Assembly: GCA_002478565.1 (NCBI GenBank)
Contig: DLPC01000007.1
Span: 62,001-126,000 of the forward strand
Length of the DNA stretch: 64,000 nt
Reading direction: 5' to 3'
Source: Flavobacteriales bacterium UBA7468
Lineage (GTDB): Bacteria > Bacteroidota > Bacteroidia > Flavobacteriales_D > Crocinitomicaceae
Positions 8,100 to 16,530 of this stretch are shown here, in pieces. The notes beneath the pieces are model-generated. The model was not told the DNA's origin and did not search any database. It saw nothing but the letters and a program-made list of their open reading frames with translations. The translations under genes were made by a program, and so were the position numbers. How positions within the stretch are numbered: position 1 is the first letter of the stretch; the number at the start of each line of letters is the position of its first letter.

Positions 8100-10349
8100 T
8101 TAAAAAGCCATACTCATCTTTAACAAGAAATGACGCCCTGCCTGTGGGTAATAGAAATTTTCGGTAGTCGTTTGCCCAGCATATTGGTAACTAAACGTGT
8201 AGCCATTGTTAGCATATTGCGCAGAAAAAATATTGTTGACTAACAAGCCCAATTCAAAGGTTTCTGCAAATTGTTGTTTCACTTTCCAATTCAAAATAAA
8301 GTTGGTGAAAGTAAAAGGGTCTAGGCTTCTATTTACGTTTGAGGTATTGTCTAGGTATTGTCTAGAAACGTATTTGGTTTGCAAGGCTAATTGGAGCGAC
8401 TTGATTGGAGCGTATTGTACACCTAAGGTTTGAATAAAATTTGGAGAGAAAGCTAAATCTGTGGTGCCATGATTGATTTGAATTTGTGTATAATACGGCG
8501 CTTCATCTAAATAAACATCAACGTATTCCACAAAGTTTATAATCTTATTCTGACTCAAGGAACTCGCACTTTGAAGACGAATTTGCGGTGTAACTGCATA
8601 TTGTAACTCTAGTTCTAGACCTGCTCTGTAACTTTGATCTACATTGGTTCTGGTATAGCCACCCACATCATTGATTTGACCTGTTAAAACCAATTGTTGG
8701 TCATAATACATCAAATAGAGGTTCGTTTGAGCAAGTAGGCGGTCATTTTGAAAACGGTATCCGAGCTCTGTATTGTACATTCTTTCTGGTAGCGGGCGTT
8801 TAGCGGGCGTACTTTCTCTGAAGTCGCGGCGAACAGGCTCTCGGTTTGCTATACCAAGTGTGCCAAAAATTTGCTGTTTACCGAAAGATTTAGCGAGTGC
8901 CAATTTCGGGTTAAAAAAGTTATAATTCACTGTTTGAGTAACATCTGTGAGTACTCCACTCACTTGATCGACCCCTAAAAAGTTATAGTTGATGCCGCGG
9001 TATTGCAAGTCTAAAGTGAGGTCGTAGCCATTTTTTTGAAAATTTGTTTTTAGATACGCGCTCGCCTCTTGCTTGACTGCATCGTTATCATAGTAACGCT
9101 CGTAAATATCGCTATTTGACGCAAATTGTGCCCAAATAACTTCTCCAAAGTGTTGCCCAGCATAGCGATTCAGCGCTCCGCCAAGGGTAAATCTTAAATA
9201 TTGACTTTTCTGGAAATTCAAACCGTAAACCATCCCTACAAAATGATTGTCAAGCCACCTTCTTCTGATTAAGTCAGTACTCGAAATGGTATCTCCTCCA
9301 AGATATACTGGCGCAATGCCGTAGTCTGCTAAGTCGTCCTCTTTCCTATATTCCTCATAATAGCCTCTGCCATAGGTGTAATGCCCAGCAAGGTTGAAGT
9401 CTAAGCGATTCGAAAATTTATGAATAAAATGCAGCTGATAGTTATCTTGCTTGTAGTTATCTACTTGATTAGCATAGGTGTAGTAATTGTAAGTACGTCC
9501 TGAATTCAATAGGTTTGCTGTCTCCTCAGCACTTAAGCCATTTCTACTGGCATAATCGAGCATACCTAAAGAATCGCCTCTATATCTGCTCTCTGGTGTG
9601 CCATACCAAGCTTGATAGGTGCGTTCGGCCCCATTGAGCACCACCGCTTTCCAAATCGATTTTTCAGTAAGGTAAGTGGCAGTAAGCCCGAGAGATGTTA
9701 ATTCACTAGTAGCCCGATCAAGATAACCATCTGATCGAATTTGAGAAAGTCTAGCATCTAGGGAAAAGCGGTTATTCAATAAGCCTGTACCTGCCTGAAG
9801 CGTGCCTTTGAGTGTTCCAAAAGACCCCGCAGCTAAATCTGTTCGGGCATAAGCTTTGGACCTGATATCACTTGTTTTGATATTCACGCTAGCTCCAAAA
9901 GCGGCTGCACCGTTTGTAGAAGACCCAACCCCTCGTTGTACTTGAATACTCTCAACTGACCCAACTAAATCGGGCATATTGACCCAATAGACATCGTGCG
10001 ATTCTGGATCATTGACAGGAATACCATTGATAGTGACATTGATGCGGCTCGCGTCTACTCCTCTGATGCGCAGACCACTATACCCTATACCAGCACCGGC
10101 GTCACTGGTTGTCACAACTGATGGTGTAAATTCAAGTAATGTGGGCATGTCTTGCCCGAAATTTTTGAAACCGAGCACTTCTTTTGTCAGAGTAGCATTG
10201 CTCGGATTATCTTTGGCTCTGAGCCGAGACACGACGATGCCTTCAATGTTTTGAATTTTTTTAATGGTGTCAGCAGCCATTTTTTGGGTTTGCTGCGCCA
10301 TAGATGCAGAAGCAATCAATAAAGTTGGTAATAGTAGTCTTGTTTTCAT
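8100..10349 (-). CDS. TonB-dependent receptor, probably for thiamine
   Basis: This is a 749-residue outer-membrane receptor. A signal peptide (MKTRLLLPTLLIASASMAQQ) precedes a TonB-box-like IEGIVVSRLR, a plug domain (about 40-160, with IRGVDASRINVTINGIPVND) and a 22-strand-type barrel ending in FLLKMSMAF with a terminal aromatic residue. The ATG at 10349 is chosen because it begins the signal peptide; a start at 10373 would add eight residues. Its leader carries a TPP riboswitch, so expression should fall when thiamine pyrophosphate is abundant, pointing to uptake of thiamine or a precursor. No inner-membrane thiamine permease lies in the window. Substrate assignment rests on the riboswitch, not on the protein sequence. 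Confidence 0.9.
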   Translation of the reverse strand: MKTRLLLPTLLIASASMAQQTQKMAADTIKKIQNIEGIVVSRLRAKDNPSNATLTKEVLGFKNFGQDMPTLLEFTPSVVTTSDAGAGIGYSGLRIRGVDASRINVTINGIPVNDPESHDVYWVNMPDLVGSVESIQVQRGVGSSTNGAAAFGASVNIKTSDIRSKAYARTDLAAGSFGTLKGTLQAGTGLLNNRFSLDARLSQIRSDGYLDRATSELTSLGLTATYLTEKSIWKAVVLNGAERTYQAWYGTPESRYRGDSLGMLDYASRNGLSAEETANLLNSGRTYNYYTYANQVDNYKQDNYQLHFIHKFSNRLDFNLAGHYTYGRGYYEEYRKEDDLADYGIAPVYLGGDTISSTDLIRRRWLDNHFVGMVYGLNFQKSQYLRFTLGGALNRYAGQHFGEVIWAQFASNSDIYERYYDNDAVKQEASAYLKTNFQKNGYDLTLDLQYRGINYNFLGVDQVSGVLTDVTQTVNYNFFNPKLALAKSFGKQQIFGTLGIANREPVRRDFRESTPAKRPLPERMYNTELGYRFQNDRLLAQTNLYLMYYDQQLVLTGQINDVGGYTRTNVDQSYRAGLELELQYAVTPQIRLQSASSLSQNKIINFVEYVDVYLDEAPYYTQIQINHGTTDLAFSPNFIQTLGVQYAPIKSLQLALQTKYVSRQYLDNTSNVNRSLDPFTFTNFILNWKVKQQFAETFELGLLVNNIFSAQYANNGYTFSYQYAGQTTTENFYYPQAGRHFLLKMSMAF

Positions 10350-10376
10350 TTTGTAAAAATTAAACAAGAACAAGGG

Positions 10377-10406
10377 GCTAATTCTTGGTGGTCTTAAAAA
10401 ATTAGC
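10377..10406 (-). promoter_or_regulatory. Inverted repeat between riboswitch and receptor ATG
   Basis: GCTAATT and AATTAGC form a perfect 7-bp inverted repeat with a 16-base loop, immediately downstream of the riboswitch aptamer. Being AT-rich and lacking a long U-tract it is not a classical terminator. It could be part of the expression platform that controls access to the start codon. Confidence 0.4.
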
Positions 10407-10407
10407 T

Positions 10408-10486
10408 CGTCATCTTCCCTTCGCTGGCATTATCCAAATCAGGTTCAATGGGTATGATCTCAGCCTTTCGGCACCCCTTAGAGACG
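10408..10486 (-). promoter_or_regulatory. TPP riboswitch (THI element)
   Basis: Read on the minus strand, this contains the conserved blocks of the thiamine pyrophosphate aptamer in the right order: GGGGTGCC (P2 side), CTGAGAT (the TPP pyrimidine-binding arm), TGAACCTG, then GCGAAGGGAAG. CGTC near 10483-10486 can pair with GACG at 10408-10411 to close P1. It precedes the TonB receptor start by about 58 bases. A perfect -7 element ends just upstream, so the transcript would begin at the aptamer. By the known mode of this class, TPP binding represses the downstream gene. Confidence 0.95.
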
Positions 10487-10489
10487 TTG

Positions 10490-10497
10490 CAAAATTA
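10490..10497 (-). promoter_or_regulatory. Bacteroidota -7 element for the TPP riboswitch transcript
   Basis: TAATTTTG on the minus strand is an exact TAnnTTTG match. The predicted start a few bases downstream coincides with the first strand of riboswitch helix P1, which supports both calls. Confidence 0.6.
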
Positions 10498-10605
10498 ATG
10501 GAATTGTTTCATGATTTGACGCTCTGAGTTGAAATTAATTAAACCTATGTATAAGTAAAATTGATTGAAGTTTGTATTTTCAACTTATGACATAAAGTGA
10601 AACGA

Positions 10606-11583
10606 CTAGAGACCCGCCACAATTTGAGCAATTTGTACCGCATTTGTAGCGGCGCCTTTGCGTAAGTTGTCAGCAACTATCCAAAGGTTGAGTGTATTTG
10701 CTTGAGTTTCATCGCGTCGAATGCGCCCAACAAAAACGGCGTCTTTGCCCGCTGCAAAACGGGGCATTGGGTATTCAAATGCGGCAAGGTTATCTTGCAC
10801 AACAATACCTGGCGTTTTTGACAAAATACTTCTTACTTCGGCGAGATCAAAATCTTGCTCAAATTCGATGTTAACTGCTTCGGAATGCCCACCTACAACC
10901 GGTACGCGTACTGCTGTTGCCGTAACTAAAATTTTAGGATCGAGTATTTTTTTAGTCTCGTTGGTCAATTTCATCTCCTCCTTGGTGTATCCGTTTTCGG
11001 TGAATACATCGCATTGTGGGATGCAATTTTTATCAATGGGGTATTTGTAAGCCATTTCGCCGCTGATACCATTGCGCTCATTTTCTAGCTGCTGCACTGC
11101 TTTGACGCCCGTTCCAGTTATGGATTGGTAGGTCGAAACAACAACTCTTTTAACGCCATAACGCTGATGCAAAGGTGCGAGTGTCAAAACCAATTGGATG
11201 GTACTACAATTTGGATTGGCAATAATGAGGTCTTCTTTGGTCAGCTGTTGTCCGTTGATTTCCGGAACAATTAGTTTTTTTGTTGGGTCCATTCTCCAGG
11301 CTGAAGAATTGTCAATGACAACCGTTCCGACAGCCGCAAAACGAGGCGCCCACTCTAAAGAAGTTTCTCCACCTGCCGAAAAAATGGCGATATCGGGTTG
11401 CGCAGCTACTGCTGTTTGCAATCCAATCACCTCATATTCTTTGTCTTGGTACGTTAATTTTTTACCAACGCTGTTCTCGGAGGCAACCATTAACAATTCG
11501 GAATAAGGAAATTTTTGCTCTGCTAAAACTTGCAACATCACTGATCCGACCATGCCTGTTGCGCCAACGACAGCTACTTTCAT
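10606..11583 (-). CDS. asd: Aspartate-semialdehyde dehydrogenase
   Basis: The 325-residue enzyme reduces beta-aspartyl phosphate to aspartate semialdehyde with NADPH, the branch point to lysine/diaminopimelate, threonine and methionine. Visible are the N-terminal dinucleotide motif VGATGMVG (about residues 5-12), the catalytic cysteine in IANPNCST (about 127), the glutamine in TYQSITGTG, and the base histidine in GGHSEAV (about 232). Length fits the family. The gene is monocistronic by appearance, with the riboswitch region downstream and a divergent surface-protein gene 37 bases upstream. A perfect -7 element lies 16 bases before its ATG. Confidence 0.97.
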   Translation of the reverse strand: MKVAVVGATGMVGSVMLQVLAEQKFPYSELLMVASENSVGKKLTYQDKEYEVIGLQTAVAAQPDIAIFSAGGETSLEWAPRFAAVGTVVIDNSSAWRMDPTKKLIVPEINGQQLTKEDLIIANPNCSTIQLVLTLAPLHQRYGVKRVVVSTYQSITGTGVKAVQQLENERNGISGEMAYKYPIDKNCIPQCDVFTENGYTKEEMKLTNETKKILDPKILVTATAVRVPVVGGHSEAVNIEFEQDFDLAEVRSILSKTPGIVVQDNLAAFEYPMPRFAAGKDAVFVGRIRRDETQANTLNLWIVADNLRKGAATNAVQIAQIVAGL

Positions 11584-11599
11584 TTGAATATTTTTTTTA

Positions 11600-11607
11600 C
11601 AAAATTA
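11600..11607 (-). promoter_or_regulatory. Bacteroidota -7 element for asd
   Basis: TAATTTTG on the minus strand is an exact TAnnTTTG match, 16 bases before the asd ATG at 11583. No good TTTG -33 element is visible. Confidence 0.5.
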
Positions 11608-11620
11608 ATCTTTGTTTGCA

Positions 11621-13894
11621 ATGCTACGTGCTTCTCTTTTGCTTTTCGTTGTTTTCATCCAAACCATCCATTTTTCTCAAAATCAGGTCTACGACGATTT
11701 TCATGACCAAAACCTCAATTTAGGGGTTCTTTGGCAGGGCGACACCAATCATTTTTTCATCAATTTCGCACGTCAATTACAGCTCAATCAGTCCGTCTCT
11801 GACACCAGCTGTATATGGACACAACTGCCAGAAGTGAATACCGACACCATCAGCTTTCAATTTTGGCTACGCGAAAACTTTAGCCCTTCAAGCTTGAATT
11901 ATGGCCGTTTTTTCTTTTTGGCAAATGCGTCAGATTTTGATAGTACTACGAGCTGCTATTATTTACAATTCGGAGAAGCAGGCTCGTCGGATGCCATTAA
12001 ACTTTATCAGAGAGTGAACGGGACAGATAGTCTTTTAGTAAGTGGCCCGGTAGGAAATATTGCCAACGCTTTTTCGATCGACATCAAAATGATCCTTGCA
12101 CCAAACAACTTAAAGCTCTTTACTAAATTCTCCAATGTCATGAATTTTGAGCTCCAATTTCAAATCAATCATTCATTTCAAGCATGGCAACCTTATGCTG
12201 GGTTCACTTTTAATTACACTTCAGCAAATGCAGCAGCTATTTATATCGATGATTTTTATTTCGGTCAGGTTCTCTCTGATGCTAACCCCCAAATAATCAT
12301 TACCGAAATCATGTCTGACCCGGACACCTTACTGGGCTTACCAGATGTAGAATACCTAGAACTATTTAACAACAGTGATCAACTGATTCAATTGAAAGGC
12401 TTGAAAATTCAGGATGGCAATGACCTTTGCACGCTTCCCTCCTATTGGCTCGAGGCACAGCAATATGTGGTTTTAGTCGGAACCAATAAAAGTGTAGGTT
12501 TTGGTATTGGAAATATTGTCGAAGTTGCTGCTTTTCCAAGCTTAAATAACAATGGGGAGTTACTTGCTATTCGCGATTTAGAAAATCAAATACGCGACCA
12601 ACTTGTTTATCTTGATACGTGGTATGGGCCTAATGTAGTTTCAACCAACGGCATCAGTTTAGAGAGAAAGTCCTTGTCAGATCCTTGTTCAAATCAAGAT
12701 AATTGGGGCGCCTGCACAGCTATTTTGGGAGGTTCACCAGGTCAAACGAACTCCATATATGACCCTCATTCTGATTCTATTGCCCCTGATTTATCGAAAG
12801 CAATGGTCTTAGACGCGCATTATTTAGCACTCCAGTTTTCAGAACCCATGGATAGCTTAGCACTCGCCAATTCTACGATATCTATTGCACCTGAAATTGC
12901 AATTTTTGAAAAACAAATTTTGAATTATCAAAATTGCATCAATGGCGCACAAATGCTACTTTTTTGCTACGATACCATTTTGCCGAGTTATCCTTATCAA
13001 ATTCAAATCGAGGACGCCCGGGACTGCTGGAATAATGGGCAAGTACTCCTTGGAAATTTCATTCGATATGAAAAACCCAAAAAAGGAGACGTACTGATCA
13101 ATGAAATTTTGTTTGATCCACCCAATGAGGGAAATGACTTTGTCGAACTGTATAACCACTCAGATAAGTACCTCGATTTATCTGAATGCGGAATTCACAA
13201 TTGTCAAGATTCAATTTTTTTCAATGGGCTTAAAATGTCACCTTTACAGTATATAGCCCTAGGTCCAGACACACAATTTCTGATTGATTACTTTCCCAAA
13301 GCAATTCAACAAAATATAAGGCAAAATTACCTCCCATATTTTTACAACGACTCTGGCACCTGTGTACTTTTTCAACACATAACAACGCTTGACTCTTTGC
13401 ATTATTCGGCACTTTGGCACTTTCCGTTACTCCCAGATCCAGAAGGATATAGCCTAGAAAGAATCAGCTTTACCGCACCCACTCAAAATGCTGAAAACTG
13501 GTTCTCTGCGGCACAATCAATTGGTGGCGCGACCCCAGGCTGCCAAAATTCTCAATACAGTTCTCCATCATTTCAAGGAGAGCTTCACTTGACTTATCCC
13601 GAGCTGAGTCCTGATCTAGATGGCTATCACGATCAATTAGAGATTGTTTTTCAATTGAAAGAACCAGGGATGCTAGCTTGTGCCGAAATCTACAACTTAA
13701 ATGGTCAGTTACTTCAGTATGTACTTTTCAACGAAAGTATCGGAACGCAAGGTAGCTTTTATTGGGATGGAAGTACGCAATTTGGAGCTTTGGTGCCTGC
13801 TGGCATTTATGTCTTGAATTTCCGAGCTTTTTCCACAAAACCTGGTGTATTTTTTGAGAAAAAAATCTTGTTCAGCGTGTGTTATAAAGCTTAA
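11621..13894 (+). CDS. Secreted lamin-tail domain protein
   Basis: This is a 757-residue exported protein. A signal peptide (MLRASLLLFVVFIQTIHFSQ) is followed by a lectin/laminin-like beta region, a first lamin-tail domain at about 225-370 (IIITEIMSDPDT, VEYLELFNNSD), a bacterial Ig-like segment, a second lamin-tail domain at about 490-650 (VLINEILFDPPNEGNDFVELYN), and a C-terminal FlgD/Ig-like fold (SPDLDGYHD ... YWDGSTQFGALVPAGIYVL). Similar architectures in Bacteroidota are surface proteins; I see no clear type IX secretion tail. The ATG at 11621 is chosen over an in-frame TTG at 11612. Four further genes follow with tiny gaps or overlaps. The exact role is unknown. Confidence 0.85.
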   Translation: MLRASLLLFVVFIQTIHFSQNQVYDDFHDQNLNLGVLWQGDTNHFFINFARQLQLNQSVSDTSCIWTQLPEVNTDTISFQFWLRENFSPSSLNYGRFFFLANASDFDSTTSCYYLQFGEAGSSDAIKLYQRVNGTDSLLVSGPVGNIANAFSIDIKMILAPNNLKLFTKFSNVMNFELQFQINHSFQAWQPYAGFTFNYTSANAAAIYIDDFYFGQVLSDANPQIIITEIMSDPDTLLGLPDVEYLELFNNSDQLIQLKGLKIQDGNDLCTLPSYWLEAQQYVVLVGTNKSVGFGIGNIVEVAAFPSLNNNGELLAIRDLENQIRDQLVYLDTWYGPNVVSTNGISLERKSLSDPCSNQDNWGACTAILGGSPGQTNSIYDPHSDSIAPDLSKAMVLDAHYLALQFSEPMDSLALANSTISIAPEIAIFEKQILNYQNCINGAQMLLFCYDTILPSYPYQIQIEDARDCWNNGQVLLGNFIRYEKPKKGDVLINEILFDPPNEGNDFVELYNHSDKYLDLSECGIHNCQDSIFFNGLKMSPLQYIALGPDTQFLIDYFPKAIQQNIRQNYLPYFYNDSGTCVLFQHITTLDSLHYSALWHFPLLPDPEGYSLERISFTAPTQNAENWFSAAQSIGGATPGCQNSQYSSPSFQGELHLTYPELSPDLDGYHDQLEIVFQLKEPGMLACAEIYNLNGQLLQYVLFNESIGTQGSFYWDGSTQFGALVPAGIYVLNFRAFSTKPGVFFEKKILFSVCYKA

Positions 13895-13902
13895 ATTTGA
13901 AC

Positions 13903-15198
13903 ATGCCAAGTGCGTTCAATTCCATTTCCTTTTCACCGGGTTCCAAAAATTGGATTGCTAAGTTTTTTGAATTATACGAGCAAGGCATTTTTGAAATTGA
14001 TGAAGAGCTGATTCACCTTCAAACAGAAAATCTCACACACTTTATTTCGCATCAAACCGGTCTAATCTATGGCACGCCTAAGAATTTTATTTTTTCAAAT
14101 GCCCTAGATAAACAACGAATGAATACTGACGAGCAACTCAAACTATTGCTCTTCGAAACCCATTTATTTACTTATCTCAGAAAAAAACAACATCAGGTAC
14201 GCAAGGAAGAATTCATTGCAGCGCTGTCTGAGTTTTATGCCAACACCTCAGGTTTTAATTTTATAGACCGTGTACAATTGTATTTGACCAAAAATCCTGA
14301 AAGGAAACTAGAACTCATATTACAATCTCGGGTTAAAATTAAAACATCATTTTTCGGTATAAATTTTTGGCTCAATCATCTTTCTAATGCCTTTATTTTT
14401 CTGGATGTTATTTTATTTAGATCTTTTTTAGAAGGTAAAAAAGAAACATTTCATCAAGCATATCAGGCTGCCGCAATATCAGTGTTAAATGGCTTACTCT
14501 TCGCCGGTTTTTCGGACCAAAAAATGGAGCCGCAAGAACAAAAAATATTCAAACATTTCTTAGCCTCGGCCTCCCTTCCGAGAAAAATAAAACGCGTGTA
14601 TACTGATCGTATGCAAATTGGTATTCCACTTAAGTTACTGAAACAAGAATTGGTACAAGACCCCTTGTTGCAGCAAATTACTTATGAATATGGGCACTTT
14701 TTGATCCAAGGCACACACATGATCAGTGACCAAGAGCGCCAAAAATTACAGGAGCTCGGAAAGGTGCTTGAAATGACCCAAGACCAAATGCTCGCATCAG
14801 AAGAACTCTGTAGTGCTTTCATTGCGCAAAGTAGCGCTGATCAGCTTCTGGTTTACAAGCAATCTACAGAATCGAGTTTTGCCTATAAAGAAACCAGTAA
14901 GCGTTGGCTTAAAATTATTGGTCGTAACCGAGATCGCCTGATTGCTGAGATAAAGGAAAGTAAAGAACTGATGGCCCTCTTGCAGAAATCAACCAAACAA
15001 GAGCTCAGTAGCCAAGAAAAAGAACAAGTAAAAGAGCAAGTATACGACATCCTTAAATCCATGCCTTCTTTGGCCTTGTTTTTATTGCCTGGCGGTACGC
15101 TCATCCTTCCGATCGTCATGAAACTCGTGCCGGAACTCATCCCCTCTGCCTTTAAAATCAATGAGGTAGAGAAAAAACAACCTGAAAATGAACTGTAA
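13903..15198 (+). CDS. LETM1-like domain protein
   Basis: This 431-residue protein is mostly soluble and helical with a single hydrophobic stretch near the C terminus (about 388-415). That stretch, ALFLLPGGTLILPIVMKL followed by PELIPSAF, closely resembles the LETM1 signature known from mitochondrial inner-membrane ion-homeostasis proteins. Bacteroidota carry uncharacterised LETM1-like proteins of this size. The ATG at 13903 is preferred to a TTG six bases upstream. It overlaps the next gene by 11 bases and follows the lamin-tail gene by eight. A membrane-anchored role in ion handling or ribosome/membrane association is only inferred from the family. Confidence 0.75.
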   Translation: MPSAFNSISFSPGSKNWIAKFFELYEQGIFEIDEELIHLQTENLTHFISHQTGLIYGTPKNFIFSNALDKQRMNTDEQLKLLLFETHLFTYLRKKQHQVRKEEFIAALSEFYANTSGFNFIDRVQLYLTKNPERKLELILQSRVKIKTSFFGINFWLNHLSNAFIFLDVILFRSFLEGKKETFHQAYQAAAISVLNGLLFAGFSDQKMEPQEQKIFKHFLASASLPRKIKRVYTDRMQIGIPLKLLKQELVQDPLLQQITYEYGHFLIQGTHMISDQERQKLQELGKVLEMTQDQMLASEELCSAFIAQSSADQLLVYKQSTESSFAYKETSKRWLKIIGRNRDRLIAEIKESKELMALLQKSTKQELSSQEKEQVKEQVYDILKSMPSLALFLLPGGTLILPIVMKLVPELIPSAFKINEVEKKQPENEL

Positions 15199-15616
15199 AA
15201 TTCACATTTACCTACTCAATGATCTATTCTCCCAAGAACTCGCAGATGCCGAATTTGGCGGAAAAGAGTCCGCAGACAACCTGCGTTATGAGTGGGAGGA
15301 CGAGCTCGAAATTCAAGGCGACATAACTTCCGTACAAGAGATTCCAAATGGCGTTTATACACTTGCCGGCTATGATGAAAACGACGAGGTTTTTTCTCAC
15401 GAAATTCCCCAAATGCATCTCTTTGAAATTTCAACTACCGATCATCCGACTGCTTATGTAGGCGCATCGGCCAGTATAGTCGATCATTGCAACCTTCAGC
15501 AAAATGAACAAGGGTATACCATCTCTATTTATTTGAAAGACTACGAACCAATGGCCAATCCTGTTGCGGGTATTTTCATTGCTTCTAAGTCCTTTCCTAA
15601 GTCGCTTATCAGATGA
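15188..15616 (+). CDS. Hypothetical 142-residue protein
   Basis: This is an acidic soluble protein with no signal peptide or membrane segment. Predicted strands and the lack of long helices suggest a small all-beta fold. I recognise no family. It is held in an apparent operon by an 11-base overlap with the LETM1-like gene and a 4-base ATGA overlap with the ABC ATPase gene, which makes it very likely to be translated. It may be a partner or accessory of one of those neighbours, but nothing in the sequence proves this. Confidence 0.75.
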   Translation: MNCKIHIYLLNDLFSQELADAEFGGKESADNLRYEWEDELEIQGDITSVQEIPNGVYTLAGYDENDEVFSHEIPQMHLFEISTTDHPTAYVGASASIVDHCNLQQNEQGYTISIYLKDYEPMANPVAGIFIASKSFPKSLIR

Positions 15617-16530
15617 TTCAGCTTCAGCAAATTGCACTGTCCTACGACAAAGCCATACTCAAGGGCATCAACCTGCAAGTCAAACGCGGAGAAATTCTAG
15701 GTTTGGTCGGAAAAAGTGGTGCAGGAAAATCATCGTTGCTCAAGATTTGTGCAGGTTTACTCGATTGCACTGAAGGAAGTGTCACTATCGATGGTAAAAG
15801 ACAAATGCCAGCCAGGCAACTTTTGGTTCCAGGATACGCAAACATTGCTATTGTCAATCAAGACTTCAAACTAGATCCATTTCATACAGTTGCTGAAAAT
15901 ATCAAAGAAGCAATATTACATTGGCCTATTCCAAAACGTGAAAAGCGCGTCCAAAAGTTGATCCAACTTTTTGGCTTAAAAGAAATAAGTCTAACCAAAG
16001 CGCACCTTATCTCTGGTGGCGAACAACAACGTGTTGCGATCGCAAGAGCGATAGCAGATCAACCCCAATATCTTTTGCTCGACGAACCATTCGGACACCT
16101 CGATGCCAACCTCAGACAAAGACTAAGTAGCTATCTGATGGACCTCCGAGATGCTGAGAATACCGGCATTGTTTTGGTATCTCACGAAGGGCAAGATGTT
16201 TTAGGCCTCTGTGACCACATTTGTATTTTGCAAAATGGTAAGATTTCAAAAAAGTATATGCCTGAAACACTTTACTATCATTATACAGCTCCTGACAAAG
16301 CCAGACTTTTTGGGCCGCTCAATACACTCAAGTGGAATGACCAACTTGAACATTTCAGACCTGATGAATACCAAATAAGCCAAAAAGGAATTCCTTTAAA
16401 CTTTGAAAGAGCCGTTTTTGTCGGCGGTTTTTACCATAATTATTTTCGATCTGCGCTCAATGAACGCATTTTGCTCTACGCTTTTGAGCCTCTTACCCAA
16501 ATTAGTCATATTGAAATCAAAAGGAAATAA
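15613..16530 (+). CDS. ABC transporter ATP-binding protein
   Basis: This is a 305-residue stand-alone ABC ATPase. Walker A GKSGAGKSS is at about 33-41, the Q-loop in IVNQDFKL, signature SGGEQQRVA at about 134-142, Walker B YLLLDEPFGHLD at about 153-164, and the H-loop in LVSHEG. All catalytic residues are intact. A C-terminal extension of about 85 residues follows the ATPase core, as in ATPases with a regulatory domain. No dedicated permease gene is adjacent; the next gene is a BrkB-like membrane protein, not a typical ABC permease. The transported substrate is unknown. Confidence 0.88.
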   Translation: MIQLQQIALSYDKAILKGINLQVKRGEILGLVGKSGAGKSSLLKICAGLLDCTEGSVTIDGKRQMPARQLLVPGYANIAIVNQDFKLDPFHTVAENIKEAILHWPIPKREKRVQKLIQLFGLKEISLTKAHLISGGEQQRVAIARAIADQPQYLLLDEPFGHLDANLRQRLSSYLMDLRDAENTGIVLVSHEGQDVLGLCDHICILQNGKISKKYMPETLYYHYTAPDKARLFGPLNTLKWNDQLEHFRPDEYQISQKGIPLNFERAVFVGGFYHNYFRSALNERILLYAFEPLTQISHIEIKRK

